In this document: piece by piece, positions 33,801-42,400 of the stretch | Position numbering within the stretch: position 1 is the stretch's first letter | Layout: each line of letters opens with the position of its first letter | Assembly (NCBI GenBank): GCA_964036045.1 | Contig: CAXIWF010000975.1 | Coordinates: 1-64,000 of the forward strand | Source: Eutreptiella sp. 'Long Island Sound 2002' | Lineage: Eukaryota; Euglenozoa; Euglenophyceae; Eutreptiales; Eutreptiaceae | DNA: 64,000 nucleotides | Direction of reading: 5' to 3' | The notes under the pieces: model-generated | Databases searched by the model: none | What the model saw: only the letters and a program-made list of their open reading frames with translations | What the model was told of the DNA's origin: nothing | Translations under genes and position numbers: made by a program

Positions 33801-36315
33801 GCACCAGCCATTGCGGCTCCTTTTTCAGGAGGCACAGGTGCAGAACCGCATTGAGGATGCGGGCTGGAGCCCCGCTGTGTGTGGCGTGCAATAGCTCCAC
33901 CAGGACTCCGATGGCGGTGCCTGACAGCCGGCTTTGCAGCGACTGCACCAGCTCCCCAAACGCCGCCGCCTCTGACCCTGATCGTCGGATTTCGAAGTGC
34001 ATCTCCTGAAAGCTGGGCGGGGAACCTGAGGTGGCTGGTGCTCTGGGATCCACTGCACGCTCACCACGCTGCGCGTGGGCCAATCGGGTTGCCGCGGTGA
34101 TGTCCGGCCGATCTGACATGCGTGGGCGGTACTGATCTGCAAGCCGCCGGAGCCACCCTGCATCTGAGCCAATGTGGCGGCCACAGTGCAGTTCCATCGC
34201 TTGACGCAACAACTCCTCCTTGAAGGCATCCGGCTCGGTCGGGAAGTACTCACCATCAGGGCTGACGGACGACAATTGCTGAAATCGAGCTTTGCGGATC
34301 TTCAGGGCCGCGGCGGTGACTGAAGTAACCCCTGTCCCCTGCAGCTTGCCCTCTGTCAGCTGGACCGCTCTGAGGAACGCCGCGTCCTGCCGGTCTGCCC
34401 ACCACGCTGTCAGGCGATCCCGGGCGGCCAGCTGGGTGCCCTCAAACAGCTTGGCGGCTGCTTCTGCGGCCAATCGAAACCCACTGGAGGACGACGGGAT
34501 AATGCCGCTGATGCACTCCCAGTACCATGTGAACGCGCCATCGGGCGACAGGCGGGCACACCAGGCCCACCAGAATGCCAGGCTGGCCATGGCGGCCGCT
34601 GTGGCCATGTGCGATGGTTCTGCTCTCCGAAAGCGGAACAGACGGCCCGCCGGATTGGCCTGCGACAGGTACTCGGAGCGCACGCTGAGGTCGCAGGCCA
34701 CTGCTAGATGGGTGCTCAAGCCAGGCAGCAGGAACTTTTCGCAGGCATGAACCGGTGACTGAGCACTCACGAGGACCCAGTCCAGCTCCCTCCGGGACAC
34801 CCCTGCTCTGTTGGCGACGATGTTGGTGGCCTCCCCGGGGCGATAGAGGTGGGTAAAGCCCCCCCAGTATCTGTTGTCAGTGCACGCCTTGCGCAGCCAG
34901 GCTCCTGAATCGTCCGCCAGGTCAGCGTTCATGTCGCCCGCGACTAACTTTACCCCGCCGGGATGCCTGGCCTGGAACGCAGCGCTCCGGAGAATACTGA
35001 GCCGCCTGTTTGCGGCCTTCATCCCTGGCGGAAAGTGCACATTCGTGACCACGACGGGGACCTTCTCTGAGACGGGGATGGCCACACTGAGGGCATGCTC
35101 ATCCTTGTCGGACTGTAGCGGAGCCCGTGTCTGTAGCCGGTGATGGATGAGAATTGCCAGGCCTCCACCCGGCACCACGGGGCCCAGGATGACTCGATAG
35201 GGGACCCCTTTGAGACTGTCGTCGACAAATAGGGGGCCCGCCTCCTGCAGACACACCACGTCCGGCTCGAAATCCACCAAAAGCGCCAGCAACATCCGCA
35301 TCTTGGAGGCCAGACCTCCTGCATTGATGGTGAAGACCAGAAGCCGCGCGATGCCGGTGGGCAGGGCGTCGAACTTGGGGATGTAGCTGCCATCGTGCCG
35401 AGCACGCAATTGCCGATATAGATTGTCGTCTCCCGGTGGCTGGAGGTCGCAGACGCCTGGGGAGCACAGGTGGCAGGCCGCTGTGGACAAAGAGAAGGCA
35501 GACGCACCGCTGAGGCCGGATACGCGGATGTTGCTGCACCTCGCCATACGCCGGGTAACGGTGGACCCCTTGGGCAGGGCGCCGCATACTGGCATCACCG
35601 GCGGACGAGCTGGGTCACACGGTTGGGTCAGGACTAGGCGCTGCAACCGGGGCCGGTCGCAGCGGGGGCAGAGGTCGAAGCTGAGCCAGGGGTCCGCGCA
35701 CCATTCTTCCTTGAGTCGTGGGAGCGGTACCGCTGCAGCTTCAGGTATGCTGGATTGCCGGGAGCTAAGGAGAACGCCCACGCGACCCGCTGGGACGACT
35801 GCTGGGTCCCTGTACGACGTGAGCAGGACCAGCAGATCACAACCGGTCCATATTGGCGGGGAGACCAGCACGTCATCCTTCAGCCGGTGCTTGTGATCCA
35901 GAAGGGCAGACACCCAGAGCTCCACAATGATGAAGGCTTGCGCTAGGGGCAGTTCGGGCACGGGGTTAAGTAGGCTGGCCTGATCGGGCAGAGCCGCGCA
36001 CAGCGCCTTCTTGAGGGTGGTCAGTATTACAGGCACCTGGCCTGTGACGGGGATTCGAAAGCTGTGGGTCCGGGGGCACTCGACGGAGAGGCACGGGCCA
36101 ATGGTGCGGCACAGGAGGCAAGCGGTCACCGCCTCCTCGTCCCCCGGGGGCTCTGCCTGACCCAGGACGTCCTCAATGGCCGAGGTGATGGGGTCTCCGT
36201 CTGCTGCCGGATCGCGCAGCCGCCCGCGAATGTGCTGCAGGTTCCAGTGCAGGTTTCCTACAGCGGCCTGCAGGGCAGAGCCACGCCTGCTGCCCCCCAG
36301 CACCGAGTGCAGCAT
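30871..36315 (-). CDS. LINE ORF2 protein: APE endonuclease, reverse transcriptase, RNase H, CCHC finger
   Basis: 1,814 codons from the first in-frame ATG (36315). The frame is open back to the ORF1 stop at 36367, so readthrough would fuse it to ORF1. Residues from this ATG: Cys/His cluster 66-84 (C66, C69, C80, H84) and Cys pairs near 216; APE endonuclease ~325-545 with N331, E358, GDMN (D461, N463) and DW (D512). The usual SDH triad is STH (534-536), and NxY reads NVH (425-427). Reverse transcriptase ~800-1100: motif A DESNAF (D912), motif B QGDS (968-971), motif C YTDA (1037-1040) instead of YxDD, and N1061/K1064 of motif D. RNase H ~1290-1430 with D1294, E1333, D1360. CCHC finger C1530-X2-C-X9-H-X4-C1548. 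The last ~265 residues are unassigned. The protein should nick the satellite and copy the RNA there. Changes at STH and YTDA leave activity of this copy uncertain. Confidence 0.93.
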   Translation of the reverse strand: MLHSVLGGSRRGSALQAAVGNLHWNLQHIRGRLRDPAADGDPITSAIEDVLGQAEPPGDEEAVTACLLCRTIGPCLSVECPRTHSFRIPVTGQVPVILTTLKKALCAALPDQASLLNPVPELPLAQAFIIVELWVSALLDHKHRLKDDVLVSPPIWTGCDLLVLLTSYRDPAVVPAGRVGVLLSSRQSSIPEAAAVPLPRLKEEWCADPWLSFDLCPRCDRPRLQRLVLTQPCDPARPPVMPVCGALPKGSTVTRRMARCSNIRVSGLSGASAFSLSTAACHLCSPGVCDLQPPGDDNLYRQLRARHDGSYIPKFDALPTGIARLLVFTINAGGLASKMRMLLALLVDFEPDVVCLQEAGPLFVDDSLKGVPYRVILGPVVPGGGLAILIHHRLQTRAPLQSDKDEHALSVAIPVSEKVPVVVTNVHFPPGMKAANRRLSILRSAAFQARHPGGVKLVAGDMNADLADDSGAWLRKACTDNRYWGGFTHLYRPGEATNIVANRAGVSRRELDWVLVSAQSPVHACEKFLLPGLSTHLAVACDLSVRSEYLSQANPAGRLFRFRRAEPSHMATAAAMASLAFWWAWCARLSPDGAFTWYWECISGIIPSSSSGFRLAAEAAAKLFEGTQLAARDRLTAWWADRQDAAFLRAVQLTEGKLQGTGVTSVTAAALKIRKARFQQLSSVSPDGEYFPTEPDAFKEELLRQAMELHCGRHIGSDAGWLRRLADQYRPRMSDRPDITAATRLAHAQRGERAVDPRAPATSGSPPSFQEMHFEIRRSGSEAAAFGELVQSLQSRLSGTAIGVLVELLHATHSGAPARILNAVLHLCLLKKEPQWLVRMSRPVMLEEPVRRKESTAIFHRLQMVSTVQGLDPPSAFAYRKEFSSQLVAIFCRWAIPVWIRERGRLWVFDWDESNAFCNVQRESLQQVCPDGIRVDPWYQSFYGRLSIYVQSPYGLVGPYRMLHGGAQGDSMGVGGFKELGSVRSRANAAIVANALRPETGGPGGPDPADWCPVHPACAAEYVPEVSSSDDRRIFAYTDAGAAHVLRVSQKTCLAGGGAINRSKLKGYLLVDKGGALGYAAGQLSTVLGVIKTDSADLAMVKIPVVMGEPPRAVLVKYEEALRHLHWAVPRTEPVYALALRVVTTFALTKADFVLDVVPAVGLNLEACQRLSDGIHRRALGLPRSFPRTLLYRPLRMLGLHAPRLQDRHAVRFVHTLLGALNCRSSYVADLLRHELGHKAWVPQAYSDAHVLHSLLEAWQLQLVLLPAAHVPPTAMHVSLHRAPEGPQVVVASDGACGQRSLAYAAVLADARGVFAEAWSAVAVEDPYPWAAEWFGRYLGLAVLREMRLPLATRVLALADNTHVTTEGEDHTVSDSPYVDNLRVQYAAGLHLWQADEVYVPAQQDFASGAPSPAPGLAGLQHRAHSLATSRMSDVEEGPMPFAADVGGVAVLTTGGVPYLRHSVAMERRYEQLAPAMPHLDALLHRDPAAGTSWERVVQEARLSKDALNVATWLRAARTMATAPDNVFNCPFCEQSCAGWGQHLLAACGKVALAVQAGFRALVLAAAPGATVPEWVTTTWVRLGRPSGDSLHLVLRADHEVTATWPPARPHTVYVTWSGMLMGTCAEASRWLTAARRDSLASAYLEALATYARSAAWDLFWTTSNGPVSGWTHGLSWQHAACLSALLHLYDRAVTALAESPGLGVAALAEPEFPLGSDGQHCSVLVVIGGGQAPAWEGAAVHRWSLARLDAQPEHVHVRVGDRFWMSAPEGTVPQGLAEALMALSAVVPGSSTVVRARGDPDAPPGGSGPAASE

Positions 36316-36369
36316 CGCCGCCGGCACTTCGGGAACCAGGGCAGGCACGGGGAGGTGCTGGGGCAGTCA
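36290..36369 (-). promoter_or_regulatory. In-frame UGA with immediate 13-bp stem-loop between ORF1 and ORF2
   Basis: ORF1 ends CAA UGA (UGA at 36369-36367). The next six codons and all of ORF2 continue in the same frame without another stop. Directly after UGA, CUGCCCCAGCACC (36366-36354) can pair with GGUGCUGGGGGGCAG (36304-36290): 13 Watson-Crick pairs with a two-G bulge and a 49-nt loop holding the first ORF2 ATG (36315). UGA followed by C and a stable downstream stem is typical of programmed stop readthrough. Alternatively the stem aids reinitiation at 36315. An AUG overlapping the stop (AUGA, 36370) opens only a 65-codon frame that is not ORF2. Confidence 0.7.
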
Positions 36370-38625
36370 TTGGCTCTTGCCCTTCTTCCCCGGCACGCTT
36401 TCGACCCGCACGGCACGCGCTGTGGCCTTATCGGGGCCTGCCCCCCAAGCTAGCCCCGACGACTCTCGCCGCGGGCCTGGCGCCGCGGTCTCACGCCTGC
36501 TGCGGACTGACTGTCCGCTCCGCGAGGCCTTTCTGCCACGACTCCCCGGACTGATGGCCGCCGTGGTGAGGGGCGGCGTTCCGTCCCTATGCTGCCGTCT
36601 TCCGGCGGGAGGTGGCCCGGGGGGCGGCGGCGGGAAGCCGCCACGAGGTGAGCGCTCCCGGCTTGGCGGGGACCGGTATGCCCGGTCCTGGTACGTGGCA
36701 TACGGTTGGCGGTGGTAGGTGGTATGCTCGGGGCTGTCGTATGAGCGCCTTCGACCGAGTTGGCGGTGGTAGCCCGACCTGAGGTCCCTGCTGAGCGACG
36801 GGGGCTCGTCGTCGTCGTCTTCGTCGGAGCCGCCGCGCCAGCGACCCCTATGACGGCTGCCTCCGTACGGCGCGAGTGGTGAGTCGTCGTGTGCCTCACG
36901 GCGAATGAGCACGTACGCCCCGGAGGCCGTCTCTGCCGGGTGAGAGTCTGAGCCGCGGGCTGCGCGCCGCCACGCCTCGTGCGGTACAACCACACTACAC
37001 GACCCCTCGTGCGGGGCCCAGTCCGGGACCGTCGTGGGGTGCGCCAGAGCTGCGGACACCGCCGCTGCCACTTCCGCCGGGGGCAGCCCCAGCAAGCCTT
37101 CCAGCCGCAGGCTGACATATCGCTCCTCCGGGCTTGGGCTGGTCCGCTTTCGGTTTGATCGAGATGATGGCCGGTCTCGTTCCCGACTGCCCCTGGCCGT
37201 ACGCTCTGGCGATGGGCTGCTGTCGCGATGACCTCGTGGTGCGCCTGGTACCCGATCGTAGTACCGCGCTGCCCAGTGTGGTACGAGATGGGCCCCAGCG
37301 TTCGTGCGCAGGTGGTCATTGGTGTCACGGATGGTGGAGACGTCGGGCACATGAACTACGAACTGAACGTACGCATGCCAGAAGGTGTCCAAGGTATCAG
37401 CCTGCATCAGGGCGTCGACAAACGGTCCCGGCAGGCCTTGTCTCGCTCCAGCCACTGCCACATGCGCACCCAGGGTCTTCCACTCCCAGTCGGCTGACTG
37501 CGCCGCCAAGATCTCCTCTGCCTCTTCCAGGAGCTCCTGCTTGGTGGTGGGCGTTGCCTGCAGCAGGCGCTTGTCCTCCAGATATGCGCGCCACTCTGCT
37601 ATTGCCGTGGCCGCCGCCCCCGAGTCAGCGCCAAAGTGCCCGGCCTGCGACGTGAGGATGGTCCCCAGCTGCTTGCCGGTTGAGGCCTGGGCCAGCGTGC
37701 GGAGTGCTGCCGCCATGGAGGGGAGGGGGGCCATCCGCAGCTGCAGATTCGTCGCCGCTGCCCGGATGTGCTCAGGAGGTATGCCCTGACACGTGTCCCA
37801 GGCGGACTGCAGCTCCGACGCGAGTCTCTGGTTGTCGTCGAAGTGGGGCAGTGCCGTTGGGAGCCTCGTTGGCTGAGCGACCGATCCCGGCCCTGCCATC
37901 CGCTTCGCGCGGTCGGGGGCTGAGGGCGGCGGGTCATCGGCTCTGCGTTCCGGCACTCGAGGGTGTGGCAGCATCGATGGCATGGCAGATTTTATGGCCT
38001 GCGACAGCTTGGTGTCGGACACGGGGTTGTCCAGAGGCAGGCCACTAGCGTCCGCGGGGGAGCTGAGCCACGACACCTTGAGCCCCTTGCGCCTCGCCCA
38101 GGCGGCGTCCACTGCCTGCCAGAACCAAAGCCAACTCATCATCACTCGGCCGGCCGCCACAGGATTCTGGGCTTGATTCAGCAGGCGCCTGAAGCTGGCT
38201 GGCTCCTTGTCGAAGGCTAGACGGAGCTCCTCCTGGCCTTTGGGCCAGCGGTGTTGCGTGACCACGTCCGCCATCAGCGCAATTTCGTCTTTGCGCGTGC
38301 ACTTGTCGAGGAAGTCCGACACTTCAGCCAGCACTTCCGCGAAAGTATCCCACGAGACAGATGGACATTTGGAGGCCAGAATGCTGCGGTCGACCTCGCC
38401 CAGGGTACCTGTCACCCGTGCCAGGTACAGCGCCATGGACGACTCCGCGTCTGGGGGCATGGGCCAGCGAGATACTTCTGTGCCCGACGGCCCGTGCTCA
38501 GCCACAAGCAGCACGCCATCTGATTCTCGGTCGCCCATAGCCCTCGTGACATTCCACAGATCTGCGGACTTCAGCTGCGCCTGTTGCTGCGCCAGGCTGA
38601 GCTCGGCAAACGACTTGGGGGGCAT
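36367..38625 (-). CDS. LINE ORF1 protein, basic RS-rich, probable RNA-binding chaperone
   Basis: 752 codons from the first ATG after an in-frame TAG; the -3 base is A, a fair Kozak context. I recognise no named domain and see no CCHC zinc knuckle. Residues 1-450 are mostly helical in character and tryptophan-containing, with a charged stretch at ~360-380. From ~465 to 500 there is an Arg/Ser-rich segment with SPSPE motifs. A compact hydrophobic segment (~503-575) follows and could be a small RRM-like fold, which is speculative. Then come an acidic patch (601-607), RS and RG-rich sequence, a proline run (665-673) and a basic tail ending GKKGKSQ. By position and composition it is the ORF1p of a LINE, expected to coat element RNA. 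It stops at UGA 36369-36367, in frame with ORF2. Confidence 0.85.
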   Translation of the reverse strand: MPPKSFAELSLAQQQAQLKSADLWNVTRAMGDRESDGVLLVAEHGPSGTEVSRWPMPPDAESSMALYLARVTGTLGEVDRSILASKCPSVSWDTFAEVLAEVSDFLDKCTRKDEIALMADVVTQHRWPKGQEELRLAFDKEPASFRRLLNQAQNPVAAGRVMMSWLWFWQAVDAAWARRKGLKVSWLSSPADASGLPLDNPVSDTKLSQAIKSAMPSMLPHPRVPERRADDPPPSAPDRAKRMAGPGSVAQPTRLPTALPHFDDNQRLASELQSAWDTCQGIPPEHIRAAATNLQLRMAPLPSMAAALRTLAQASTGKQLGTILTSQAGHFGADSGAAATAIAEWRAYLEDKRLLQATPTTKQELLEEAEEILAAQSADWEWKTLGAHVAVAGARQGLPGPFVDALMQADTLDTFWHAYVQFVVHVPDVSTIRDTNDHLRTNAGAHLVPHWAARYYDRVPGAPRGHRDSSPSPERTARGSRERDRPSSRSNRKRTSPSPEERYVSLRLEGLLGLPPAEVAAAVSAALAHPTTVPDWAPHEGSCSVVVPHEAWRRAARGSDSHPAETASGAYVLIRREAHDDSPLAPYGGSRHRGRWRGGSDEDDDDEPPSLSRDLRSGYHRQLGRRRSYDSPEHTTYHRQPYATYQDRAYRSPPSRERSPRGGFPPPPPGPPPAGRRQHRDGTPPLTTAAISPGSRGRKASRSGQSVRSRRETAAPGPRRESSGLAWGAGPDKATARAVRVESVPGKKGKSQ

Positions 38626-39457
38626 AGTAGAGCTGCACACAGGTGAGATGGGGAAGGCAAAGCTCTACCAGCGCACGGGCCATGTGGCCAGCATCATCAT
38701 GAATGTGTCCAGCTGACCCGGGGTCAGCTCAGCACAGCACTTTGTACGCGTCGACAAGACCATCACGACCAGCAGGTAATGCGGCGGTCCGGTGTCTGCA
38801 CGCAGCATCTCTGGGCACAAACGGCCAGTCTGGCCGCCAACAGCACACACAGCCTCCTGCTCGATCACGACCGACCGCACAGGGCGATCAGGCACCGCAT
38901 CCGCAGGCTCCAGCACCGCTCCACGCACCCGGCACATGTTCTGGCTGATGACCTCGGGGAGCAGACACATTGGCTGACGCACAAGCGCTCCAACAGCACA
39001 TCGTCGCCTCCTCGGGATCCTCGGTCAGCACGCAGGCACTATACTGCGGGCAACTAGGCACTACCCCGTTGGGCTCCAGCACAGTTCCATGCACCAGGCA
39101 CTCGTTCCGGCGGTTGCCCACGAGGAGTGAACACGCTGGCTGGCGCACAGGACATACGCTGCAGCAGCCGCCCCATCAGCACGTCTACACCTCCTCGGGG
39201 TTGACGGCCAGCACTCACGCACTGCACTGCGGGCGCACTGGGGGCGCTGGTGGCCAGGTCGACAACGCACGATCGAGTGCGGGTACGCGTCGGGGCATTG
39301 CTGTGCGGCGGGGGAGCAACCCTGTGGGATGGGTGCACGGTGGAGCCGGGGCGACTGGGCGCACGACAGGGGAGAGTGCCTGTCCCTCACAGCACTGCAC
39401 CGATCACCCTCGGGGGGTGCCCTCGGGGGGTGGCAGGGATGGGCCCTGGGCTGACTC
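38626..39457 (-). promoter_or_regulatory. LINE 5' UTR with diverged direct repeats and conserved 5' end
   Basis: 832 nt before ORF1. About 38740-39240 holds two clear and perhaps three diverged direct repeats, about 150-185 bp apart. GGCTCCAGCAC recurs at about 38907 and 39071. The AACAGCAC...CCTCCTCG block recurs near 38838 and 38991, with a weaker match near 39173. This resembles the monomer-type promoters of some LINEs. The outer ~180 bp (39276-39457) are shared with the non-autonomous element, including the hairpin GACAGG (39365-39370) with CCTGTC (39379-39384). Short frames inside it reflect the repeats and are not annotated. Confidence 0.6.
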
Positions 39458-39473
39458 GGGGGCTTAGGGGGGG
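39458..39473 (+). repeat. Right target-site duplication of the LINE
   Basis: GGGGGCTTAGGGGGGG, identical to 30580-30595, followed by one G and TATGCC. It follows the element 5' end CTGACTC, which element 1 shares. Confidence 0.92.
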
Positions 39474-42400
39474 GTATGCCGGAACTTTTGAGGACTTAGG
39501 GGGGGGTATGCCGGAACTTGTGGGGGCTCAGGGGGGGGTATGCCGGAACTTGTGGGGGCTCAGGGGGGGGTATGCCGGAACTTTTGGGGGCTTAGGGGGG
39601 GGTATGCCGGAACCTTTGAGGACTTAGGGGGGGGTATGCCGGAACTTGTGGGGGCTCAGGGGGGGGTATGCCGGAACTTTTGAGGACTTAGGGGGGGGTA
39701 TGCCGGAACTTTTGTGGGCTCAGGGGGGGGTATGCCGGAACTTTTGGGGGCTTAGGGGGGGTATGCCGGAACTTTTGAGGACTTAGGGGGGGTTATGCCG
39801 GAACTTTTGGGGGCTCAGGGGGGGGTATGCCGGAAATTTTGGGGACTTAGGGGGGGGTATGCCGGAAATTTTGGGGGCTCAGGGGGGGGTATGCCGGAAC
39901 TTTTGAGGACTTAGGGGGGGGTACGCCGGAACTTTTGAGGACTTAAGGGGGGGTATGCCGGAACTTTTGGGGGCTCATGGGGGCGTATGCCGGAACTTCT
40001 GAGGGCTCAGGGGGGGGTATGCCGGAACTTTTGGGGGCTCAGGGGGGGGTATGCCGGAACTTTTGAGGACTTAGGGGGGGGTATGCCGGAAATTTTGGGG
40101 ACTTAGGGGGGGGTATGCCGGAAATTTTGGGGGCTCAGGGGGGGGTATGCCGGAACTTTTGAGGACTTAGGGGGGGGTACGCCGGAACTTTTGAGGACTT
40201 AAGGGGGGGTATGCCGGAACTTTTGGGGGCCCAGGGGGGGGTATGCTGGAACTTTTGGGGGCTCAGGGGGGGGTATGCCGGAACTTTTGAGGACTTAGGG
40301 GGTGGTATGCCGGAACTTTTGGGGGCTTAGGGGGGGGTATGCCGGAACTTTTGAGGACTTAGGGGGGGGGTATGCCGGAACTTTTAGGGACTTAGGGGGG
40401 GGTATGCCGGAACTTTTGGGGGCTCAGGGGGGGGTATGCCGGATATTTTGGGGGCTTAGGGGGGGGTATGCCGGAACTTTTGAGGACTTAGGGGGGGTAT
40501 GCCGGCACTTGTGGGGGCTCAGGGGGGGGTATGCCGGAACTTGTGGGGGCTCGGGGGGGGTATGCCGGAACTTTTGAGGACTTAGGGGGGGGTATGCCAG
40601 AACTTTTGAGGACTTAGGGGGGGGTATGCCGGAACTTTTGGGGGCTCAGGGGGGGGTATGCCGGAAGTTTTGGGGGCTCAGGGGGGGGTATGCCGGAAAT
40701 TTTGGGGACTTAGGGGGGGGTATGCCGGAACGTTTGCGGGCTTAGGGGGGGGGGGTGTGCCGGAACTTTTGGGGACTTAGGGGGGGGTATGCCGGAACTT
40801 TTGAGGACTTAGGGGGGAGTATGCCGGAACTTTTGGGGGCTTAGGGGGGGGTATGCCGGAACTTTTGAGGACTTAGGGGGGGTATGCCGGAACTTTTGGG
40901 GGCTCAGGGGGGGGTATGCCGAAAATTTGCGGGACTTAGGGGGGGGTATGCCAGAACCTTTGGGGGCTTAGGGGGGGGTATGCCGGAACTTTTGAGGACT
41001 TAGGGGGGGGTATGCCGGAACTTTTGAGGACTTAGGGGGGGGTATGCCGGAACTTTTGGGGGCTCAGGGGGGGGTATGCCGGAACTTTTGGGGACTTAGG
41101 GGGGGGTATGCCGGAACTTTTGAGGACTTAGGGGGGGGTATGCCGGAACCTTTGGGGGCTCAGAGGGGGGTATGCCGGAACTTTTGGGGGCTCAGGGGGG
41201 GGTATGCCGGAACTTTTGAGGACTTAGGGGGGGGTATGCCGGAACTTTTGGGGGCTCAGGGGGGGGTATGCCGGAACTCTTGGGGGCTCAGAGGGGGGTA
41301 TGCCGGAACTTTTGGGGGCTCAGGGGGGGGTATGCCGGAACTTTTGGGGGCTTAGGGGGGGGTATGCCGGAACTTTTGGGGGCTTAGGGGGGGGTATGCC
41401 GGAACTCTTGGGGGCTCAGGGGGGGGTATGCCGGAACTTTTGGGGGCTCAGGGGGGGGTATGCCGGAACTTTTGGGGGCTTAGGGGGGGGTATGCCGGAA
41501 CTTTTGGGGGCTTAGGGGGGGGTATGCCGGAACTTTTGAGGACTTAGGGGGGGGTATGCCGGAACTTTTGGGGGCTCAGAGGGGGGTATGCCGTAACCTT
41601 TGGGGGCTTAGGGGGGGGTATGCCGGAACTTTTGAGGACTTAGGGGGGGGTATGCCGGAATTTTTGGGGGCTTAGGGGGGGGTATGCCGGAACTTTTGAG
41701 GACTTAGGGGGGGGTATGCCGGAACTTTTAGGGACTTAGGGGGGGGTATGCCGGAACTTTTGGGGGCTCAGGGGGGGGTATGCCGGAACTTTTGGGGGGT
41801 TTGGGGGGGGTATGCCGGAACTTTTGAGGACTTAGGGGGGGGTATGCCGGCACTTGTGGGGGCTCAGGGGGGGGTATGCCGGAACTTGTGGGGGCTCGGG
41901 GGGGGTATGCCGCAACTTTTGAGGACTTAGGGGGGGTATGCCAGAACTTTTGAGGACTTAGGGGGGGGTATGCCGGAACTTTTGGGGGCTCAGGGGGGGG
42001 TATGCCGGAAGTTTTGGGGGCTCAGGGGGGGGTATGCCGGAAATTTTGGGGACTTAGGGGGGGGTATGCCGGAGCTTTTGCGGGCTTAGGGGGGGGGGGT
42101 GTGCCGGAACTTTTGGGGACTTAGGGGGGGGTATGCCGGAACTTTTGAGGACTTAGGGGGGAGTATGCCGGAACTTTTGGGGGCTTAGGGGGGGGTATGC
42201 CGGAACTTTTGGGGGCTCAGGGGGGGGTATGCCGGAACTTTTGAGGACTTAGGGGGGGGTATGCCGGAACTTTTGGGGGCTCAGGGGGGGGTATGCCGGA
42301 ACTCTTGGGGGCTCAGAGGGGGGTATGCCGGAACTTTTGGGGGCTCAGGGGGGGGTATGCCGGAACTTTTGGGGGCTTAGGGGGGGGTATGCCGGAACTT

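Larger units (their letters stand above)
30596..39457 (-). mobile_element. Autonomous non-LTR retrotransposon (LINE), apparently full length
   Basis: An 8,862-bp minus-strand element with 16-bp target-site duplications. In transcription order it holds a ~830-nt 5' UTR, ORF1, an in-frame UGA, ORF2 and a ~275-nt 3' UTR ending in the (TTGGG)3TTGGA tail (plus-strand notation). There are no terminal repeats and no integrase. ORF2 reads APE endonuclease, reverse transcriptase, RNase H, CCHC. That order resembles ingi/L1Tc and I/R1-type LINEs more than plant L1, but the clade needs a tree. Both reading frames are uninterrupted, so the copy looks young, although some canonical catalytic positions differ (see ORF2). 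Insertion exactly in the satellite unit, with the non-autonomous copies at the same point, indicates target specificity. Confidence 0.93.

Noticed and set aside
36173-36370. 65-codon frame starting at the AUG that overlaps the ORF1 stop
   Set aside because: It lies in a different frame from ORF2, is short and basic with no domain, and ends inside ORF2. At most it would compete with ORF2 initiation.
38665-39338. Short minus-strand frames in the LINE 5' UTR with similar peptides
   Set aside because: The similarity reflects the underlying DNA repeats. The frames overlap each other and none continues into ORF1.
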